Assembly (NCBI GenBank): GCA_027577415.1 | Contig: JANBQS010000877.1 | Location: 1-10,966 of the forward strand | Length of the DNA: 10,966 nt | Source of the DNA: Coemansia sp. RSA 922 | Lineage: Eukaryota; Kickxellomycota; Kickxellomycetes; Kickxellales; Kickxellaceae | Reading direction: 5' to 3' | Shown here: positions 6,847 through 10,966 of the stretch, one piece after another | Position numbering within the stretch: position 1 is the stretch's first letter | Layout: every line of letters starts with the position of its first letter | Made by a program: the position numbers and the translations under genes | Notes under the pieces: generated by a model | What the model was told of the DNA's origin: nothing | Seen by the model: only the letters and a program-made list of their open reading frames with translations | Databases searched by the model: none

Positions 6847-7199
6847 CAGAAGCTGAGCAGTCCGTCAACTACCAGCTCGGTCTTGCGGAATTGGTGGGTA
6901 GCATAGAGAGACCACCGCCTCCGAAAATAAAGTAATTGGTCACACTCGCCTTATTTCAAAGATCGGCGCCTCCCTCGAGCTAGTCGATATTGCTTAAGCC
7001 AGGACAATGCCAGTGGAGCAGTCGAGGCGCCTACATAATTACAGTTGGGGGGTGGCATCCAGCCCGGCCCTATAACCGGGGGGACACAGCCAGTCTTTTT
7101 TCGCCAAGAAGCTCGAGAGAAATAGCCGCGTAGCAATGGGAGGATGAAGGGCCCAGGCGCTGGCGAGTATTCTTTGTTCCTCGTCTGCTCAGGTGGACG
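6847..7199 (+). promoter_or_regulatory. Upstream promoter region of acetyl-CoA synthetase
   Basis: No gene supported. Contents include an isolated AATAAA at 6926-6931 and an inverted pair of 8-mers, GGCGCCTC at 6965-6972 and GAGGCGCC at 7024-7031. A G run lies at about 7046-7052, and a CCGGGG at 7076-7081 fits the loose SYGGRG pattern of CreA/Mig1 carbon repressors. A single match to so loose a pattern is weak evidence. Confidence 0.4.
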
Positions 7200-7205
7200 T
7201 ATAAA
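7200..7205 (+). promoter_or_regulatory. TATA box, distal promoter of acetyl-CoA synthetase
   Basis: TATAAA in the context CGTATAAAGCC, followed by strongly pyrimidine-rich sequence (about 7215-7290) typical of fungal initiator and leader DNA. A transcript starting around 7230-7260 would contain the predicted 5'UTR intron. Confidence 0.6.
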
Positions 7206-7373
7206 GCCGCCGCTGCCCGCCCTGCCTTGCCGCCCGCCCCTTCGACTTTTCTGCAACCTGCTCCTCTTCTATTTTCTCTTTCCTAGCCTGTAATACTACC
7301 CCCGCCACTCTAGCAGCATCACCGCCTGCCACTGCCCCGCCCTTGGTCGGCTCATAACTTCACTGCCTTATTG

Positions 7374-7683
7374 GTAAGTACCATTGCGCCTCCATCCCTG
7401 CTAGAGCTTTTTTGGAGTGCGAGGACAATTTGCTGGCAACGCATAGTGCAAAGGGTGGCGGACAACCTGTCCATGTCTGAAAGCTTGGGTTCCCAGGACG
7501 CATTATTCGCCTTGTGTGCTCGCAGCCACTGACGCCCCTCGCACAGTAGCGCCCTCCTAATAGTCACAAGAATCAGCCTCCGGTAACTGGCAGTATAAAT
7601 GCGCCTTTGCCCTGCTCCCTCCCAGACACTAGTCACTCACTTGCTTTTCTCCTCCTCATCTGCATCATCTCTTTTCTTTTTAG
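7374..7683 (+). other. Probable 5'UTR intron of acetyl-CoA synthetase
   Basis: The donor GTAAGT at 7374-7379 is an exact match to the consensus, preceded by TTG. The acceptor is a textbook CTTTTCTTTTTAG ending at 7683, after about 45 bp of CT-rich sequence. CTCAC at about 7636-7640 fits a branch site, some 44 nt upstream. The 310-nt intron ends 27 bp before the ATG at 7711, so splicing does not alter the protein. Confidence 0.65.
7594..7600 (+). promoter_or_regulatory. TATA box inside the predicted intron, proximal promoter
   Basis: TATAAAT in the context CAGTATAAATG, 111 bp upstream of the acetyl-CoA synthetase ATG. The pyrimidine-rich sequence downstream (7625-7680) could serve as initiator. 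Transcripts from here would skip the upstream donor and carry a short unspliced leader. Confidence 0.55.
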
Positions 7684-7710
7684 CTCGCACACACACATTT
7701 ATTTTTGACT

Positions 7711-9711
7711 ATGACTTCTGACAACCAAGAGCTCACGGCCGAGTCGGCTGCCTACCCGCCGCCCGAGCGCCTGGTCAACCCCGAGGAGGGCCGCGAGAAG
7801 CCCTGGATCAGCAGCATGGCCGAGTACGAGGCCCTCTACAACGAGTCCATCCAACAACCAGACAAGTTCTGGACTCGCACCGCTAACGAGATGCTGACCT
7901 GGGACAAACCCTTCACACACGTTACGCAGGGCTCACTCAATGAGGGCAACATGGCGTGGTTCTCCGACGGACAGCTCAATGTCTCGTACAACTGCGTTGA
8001 CCGCTGGGCCATCAAGGACCCCAATCGCGTTGCCTTTGTTTACGAAGCCGACGAGCCCGGACAGGCCAGCAAAGTCACCTATGGCGAGCTCCTGTCAAAG
8101 GTCTGCGGCCTGGCCAACGTCCTGCACAGCTTTGGCCTGCGCAAGGGCGACACTGTGGCCATATACATGCCTATGATCCCCGAGGCTGCTGTGGCTATGC
8201 TGGCCTGCGCTCGCCTTGGGCTTGTTCACACTGTCGTCTTTGCTGGCTTTTCCGCAGCCTCTCTCGCCGAGCGTGTTGCCGACGCTCGCTGCCGAGTGGT
8301 CATTACCGCCGACGAGGGTCTACGCGGCAGCCGCCCCATCCGCACCAAGGCCATCGTCGACGAAGCCCTCAAGACCTGCCCTGAGGTTGAGCGTGTGCTC
8401 GTGTTCCGCCGCACTGGCAGCGAACAGGTCGAGTTCAACGCACCGCGCGACGTCTGGTGGCACGAAGCAGTCGCTGCCCAGCGTCCGTACTGCCCGCCTG
8501 TCCCAGTCAGCGCCGAGGACCCGCTCTTTTTGCTCTACACCTCCGGGTCCACTGGCAAGCCCAAGGGCGTCGTGCACACCTCGGGTGGCTACCTACTCGG
8601 CGCAGCGATGACCCTCAAGTATGTCTTCGACATTCACGATGGAGACGTATTTTGCTGCACTGCCGATATTGGATGGATTACTGGCCACAGCTACGTCGTC
8701 TACGGTCCTTTGGCCTTGGGCTCAACCAGCGTAGTCTTTGAGTCTGTGCCTACTTACCCCGACGCCTCGCGCTACTGGAAGCTCGTCGAGGACCACAAGA
8801 TCACTCAGTTTTACACTGCCCCCACTGCCATTCGCGCCCTGCGCCGGCACGGCGACGAGTTTGTCACAAAGTGCGACCTCTCGTCGCTACGCGTCATCGG
8901 CTCGGTCGGCGAGCCCATCAACCCCGACGCCTGGACTTGGTACAACGAGGTCGTAGGCGGAAGCCGTTGCGCGGTTGTTGACACTTACTGGCAGACTGAG
9001 ACTGGCTCGCACGTTATCACGCCGCTACCCGGCGCCACTGTGGCCAAGCCTGGCTCAGCTACCTTCCCCTTCTTTGGCGTCGAGCTCGCCATTCTCGACC
9101 CAACTACGGGAACCGAGCTTGAGGGCAACGACGTTAGCGGAGTGCTTGCCATTAAGCGCCCTTGGCCCTCGATGGCCCGCACGATCGCTGGTGACCACAA
9201 GCGCTTCCTTGAGACATATCTGCGCCCGTACCCTGGCTACTACTTTGCCGGCGATGGTGCTAGTCGCGATGCCGACGGCTACTACTGGATTCGCGGCCGT
9301 GTCGACGATGTCATTAACGTCTCTGGCCATCGCTTGTCCACGGCTGAGGTGGAGTCGGCGCTTATCGGCCACAATGCTGTTGCCGAGTCGGCAGTAGTTG
9401 CTGCTCCCGACGAGCTCACGGGCCAGTCGATTTGCGCCTTTGTCACGCTGAAGAATGGCTTTGAAGCCAACAACAAGCTCAAGGAGGAGCTGGTAAAGGA
9501 GGTTCGCACTCGCATTGGGCCCATCGCCACGCCCAAGGTGCTCATCTTGGTTGACGAGCTGCCAAAGACCCGCTCTGGCAAGATTATCCGCCGCATCTTG
9601 CGCAAGGTTGTTGCTGGCGAATCTGACCAGCTTGGCGACCTGTCCACCCTGTCCGACCCATCGATCCTCGACGTCCTTGTGCGCGAGGTTTCTACTGCTA
9701 TCAAGAGATAA
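7711..9711 (+). CDS. ACS: Acetyl-CoA synthetase (EC 6.2.1.1)
   Basis: 666 aa, single coding exon, the normal length for fungal acetate-CoA ligase (facA/ACS1/ACS2 type). It makes acetyl-CoA from acetate, ATP and CoA through acetyl-AMP, feeding the glyoxylate cycle, lipid synthesis and histone acetylation. Visible elements are the ACS N-terminal domain (about 37-92), the ATP-loop [10 protein letters not shown] (277-286), the acetate-pocket region DIGWITGH, and YWQTETG (426-432). The ribose-binding Asp515 lies in GDGA, the hinge in GRVDD (528-532), and the C-terminal PKTRSGK with catalytic Lys624, the residue controlled by reversible acetylation. All catalytic motifs are intact. The C-terminus ends IKR, with no SKL-type peroxisomal signal and no obvious mitochondrial presequence, so it is probably cytosolic/nuclear. 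Codons are strongly C-biased, suggesting high expression. ATG 7711 is the first ATG in frame. Confidence 0.98.
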   Translation: MTSDNQELTAESAAYPPPERLVNPEEGREKPWISSMAEYEALYNESIQQPDKFWTRTANEMLTWDKPFTHVTQGSLNEGNMAWFSDGQLNVSYNCVDRWAIKDPNRVAFVYEADEPGQASKVTYGELLSKVCGLANVLHSFGLRKGDTVAIYMPMIPEAAVAMLACARLGLVHTVVFAGFSAASLAERVADARCRVVITADEGLRGSRPIRTKAIVDEALKTCPEVERVLVFRRTGSEQVEFNAPRDVWWHEAVAAQRPYCPPVPVSAEDPLFLLYTSGSTGKPKGVVHTSGGYLLGAAMTLKYVFDIHDGDVFCCTADIGWITGHSYVVYGPLALGSTSVVFESVPTYPDASRYWKLVEDHKITQFYTAPTAIRALRRHGDEFVTKCDLSSLRVIGSVGEPINPDAWTWYNEVVGGSRCAVVDTYWQTETGSHVITPLPGATVAKPGSATFPFFGVELAILDPTTGTELEGNDVSGVLAIKRPWPSMARTIAGDHKRFLETYLRPYPGYYFAGDGASRDADGYYWIRGRVDDVINVSGHRLSTAEVESALIGHNAVAESAVVAAPDELTGQSICAFVTLKNGFEANNKLKEELVKEVRTRIGPIATPKVLILVDELPKTRSGKIIRRILRKVVAGESDQLGDLSTLSDPSILDVLVREVSTAIKR

Positions 9712-9939
9712 TCTTTCTACTCTAGTCCCTGCTTAATGTATCAATGCACATTTATTATCCGTGTAAGAGACAGGATCCAGACCGCGTCGGACAATCCTTG
9801 GATCAGAGACAGACACTCAGGAACTGCCGAAAAGTCTGCGTTTGCGCGCTTAGGCAAAGAAAAGCCAGCTTGTCTCCACTTTGCTACATATTTTTTTTTA
9901 TATTTACTCTCTTTCACTCGTCTTTCAACACAGACAAGC
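9712..9939 (+). promoter_or_regulatory. Intergenic: ACS 3' end and oligoribonuclease promoter/leader
   Basis: 228 bp. The frame of the following gene is open back to an ATG at 9736, only 24 bp after the ACS stop. A T run (9891-9899) and a CT-rich tract up to 9933 directly precede the preferred ATG at 9940 and look like core promoter or leader. GTAAGA at 9763 and ACAG ending at 9933 could be an intron of 171 nt. Confidence 0.5.
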
Positions 9940-10500
9940 ATGGTTGAAGCGGGACCTCTGGTGTGGATCGACTGCGAGATGACGGGGTTAGACAGCGAGA
10001 ACGATACAATTCTCGAAATCGCGTGCATTATCACCGACGGAAACTTGAATATTCTAGCGTCAGGACCTGAGATTGTGATCCACCACCCGAAACATGTGCT
10101 CGATGCAATGAACGAGTGGTGCGTGGAGCACCACGGCAAATCAAGGCTTACTGCACGCGTTCTTAGCTCGACTGTGACGATGGAGCAGGCCGAGGCCACC
10201 GTACTGGACTTGGTGAAGAGCTGCTGCGCTCAGCCGCGCGTGGCTGTTTTGGCTGGTAACTCGGTGCATGTTGACTGTGCGTTTTTGCGTCACTATATGC
10301 CTAAGCTGGTTGAGCATTTGCACTATCGGATTGTCGATGTTAGCTCGGTCAAGGAGCTGGCTCGCCGCTGGAATCCCAATGTTTTACAAATGGCTCCAGC
10401 CAAGAATCTGTCGCACAGGGCGCTCGATGACATTATCGAAAGCATTGAAGAGCTGCGCTACTATCGAGAGAAATTTTTCGTATGCCCGAGCAGAGAGTAG
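9940..10500 (+). CDS. REX2: Oligoribonuclease (REX2/REXO2/Orn type)
   Basis: 186 aa from the ATG at 9940, nearly collinear with bacterial Orn (about 181 aa). It is a DEDDh 3'-5' exonuclease that degrades very short RNAs, mainly dinucleotides, at the end of RNA turnover; eukaryotic forms act in mitochondria and cytosol. The active-site set is complete: Asp11 and Glu13 (WIDCEMTGL), Asp112 (GNSVHVD), His159 and Asp164 (SHRALDDI). Residues that recognise diribonucleotides in bacterial Orn are also present: Leu17, Trp60, His65, Ser108, Tyr129, Arg130 and Ser135. The frame stays open to an ATG at 9736, which would add 68 residues. I prefer 9940 because it begins where homology begins and follows promoter-like CT-rich sequence. 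It lies head-to-tail with a paralogue 136 bp downstream. Confidence 0.95.
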   Translation: MVEAGPLVWIDCEMTGLDSENDTILEIACIITDGNLNILASGPEIVIHHPKHVLDAMNEWCVEHHGKSRLTARVLSSTVTMEQAEATVLDLVKSCCAQPRVAVLAGNSVHVDCAFLRHYMPKLVEHLHYRIVDVSSVKELARRWNPNVLQMAPAKNLSHRALDDIIESIEELRYYREKFFVCPSRE

Positions 10501-10636
10501 TTTCTATAAATGGTGACCCCATATGCCGCTAGAATAAGGAAGGTGATTGCTGGTAGCGAGAGGACGGAGGCGACTACTATTGAATACATTGGTTGATATC
10601 ATATCTCTTTTTAATTGCCACATCGACATAAACAAG
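10501..10636 (+). promoter_or_regulatory. Intergenic region between the tandem oligoribonucleases, with TATA box
   Basis: 136 bp. TATAAA at 10505-10510 lies 127 bp upstream of the next ATG, and a short CTCTTTTT tract follows near 10605-10612. It must hold both the 3' end of the first gene and the promoter of the second. Confidence 0.5.
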
Positions 10637-10966
10637 ATGGGCCAGCAAAAATCTATACTGCGACATGTGCCGTGGAAGAAGGTGGCTAGCGCTGAGCCAC
10701 ATCAGATTAAGCAGAAAAAGGGCGCGATAGCTCGCAAATTGCCACCGCTAGTATGGATCGACGTCGAGACGACAGGGCTGGTCGCTGAGAAGGATGTAAT
10801 CCTTGAAGTAGCGATGGTAGTGACTGACAGCGAGCTCAATGAGCTGGCTCCTGCTCAGAACCTAGTGATTGGGTACTCAAAGGACGAAGTACGGCCAAAA
10901 CTCAATGCATGGTCGCTAAAATGCCATACAAACTCGGGCTTGCTTGACGAAGTGGCACAGTCGAAA
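10637..10966 (+). CDS. Second, diverged oligoribonuclease paralogue, 5' part, cut by right edge
   Basis: 110 codons are open from ATG 10637 (context AAGATGG) to the window end. Residues 1-37 form a basic extension (MGQQKSILRHVPWKKVAS, then KQKKGAIARK) absent from the upstream gene; it could be a mitochondrial or nuclear targeting sequence. From residue 37 it aligns with Orn/REX2: PLVWIDVETTGL, ILEVAMVVTD, and LNAWSLKCHTNSGLL. The first catalytic pair is kept (Asp42, Glu44), as are the diribonucleotide-pocket equivalents Leu48, Trp92 and His97. It differs from the neighbour by EMTGLD becoming ETTGLV. The remaining catalytic residues (second Asp, His, last Asp) are beyond the window, so activity cannot be judged. 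It is probably a tandem duplicate of the upstream gene with long divergence. An intron further on cannot be excluded. Confidence 0.88.
   Translation, partial: MGQQKSILRHVPWKKVASAEPHQIKQKKGAIARKLPPLVWIDVETTGLVAEKDVILEVAMVVTDSELNELAPAQNLVIGYSKDEVRPKLNAWSLKCHTNSGLLDEVAQSK

Noticed and set aside
6499..6868. Two short ORFs (plus 6499-6693, minus 6584-6868) in the GATA cluster
   Set aside because: Short, no homology recognised, and the sequence is better explained as regulatory DNA.
6314..7199. tRNA or snoRNA gene in the long gap before ACS
   Set aside because: I searched by eye for a tRNA B-box (GGTTCGAATCC-like) and for paired C/D boxes and found none convincing.
6951..7256. 101-codon minus-strand ORF in the ACS promoter
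   Set aside because: Low-complexity Arg/Gly/Pro composition, no family resemblance, and it lies across the TATA box and GC-rich promoter DNA.

Overview
The window is nuclear DNA from a fungus. All seven protein genes are eukaryotic types with fungal orthologues: pre-ribosome factors, an LSm ring subunit, an SR-like protein, acetyl-CoA synthetase and oligoribonuclease. Intergenic spaces are short and introns are few, small and 5'-biased, with GT..AG ends. A diverged F-box/leucine-rich-repeat-like protein of a kind expanded in early-diverging fungi, together with the compact intron-poor layout, points to Kickxellomycotina (Coemansia-like). That placement is inference; the sequence alone does not prove it.

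Left part (1-3475): a SOF1/DCAF13 WD40 gene runs off the left edge on the minus strand. It is head-to-head with NOC2 on the plus strand across a 270-bp shared promoter with long A and T runs. Both are ribosome-assembly factors (SOF1 for the small subunit, NOC2 for the large), so co-regulation is plausible. The first SOF1 exon appears to be only the ATG. NOC2 is tail-to-tail with LSM1 (cytoplasmic mRNA decay), only 51 bp apart.

Middle (3476-6313): a 470-bp divergent region with two clear dyads separates LSM1 from a single-exon 557-aa F-box/LRR-like gene that is visibly more AT-rich than its neighbours. A short FAM133-like, arginine/serine-rich gene follows on the same strand.

Right part (6314-10966): a gene-free stretch of about 1.4 kb leads to acetyl-CoA synthetase. 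It holds a dense cluster of GATA-factor sites, a TATA box, and a probable 310-bp 5'UTR intron that itself contains a second TATA box, so two alternative promoters are possible. After the synthetase come two oligoribonuclease (REX2/Orn) genes in tandem. The first is complete. The second is a diverged paralogue cut by the window edge, with a basic N-terminal extension.

I found no mobile element, CRISPR array, tRNA or rRNA. The core genes are ordinary housekeeping genes. The items most worth a second look are the GATA cluster, the intronic second promoter, the initiator-only exon and the tandem oligoribonucleases.
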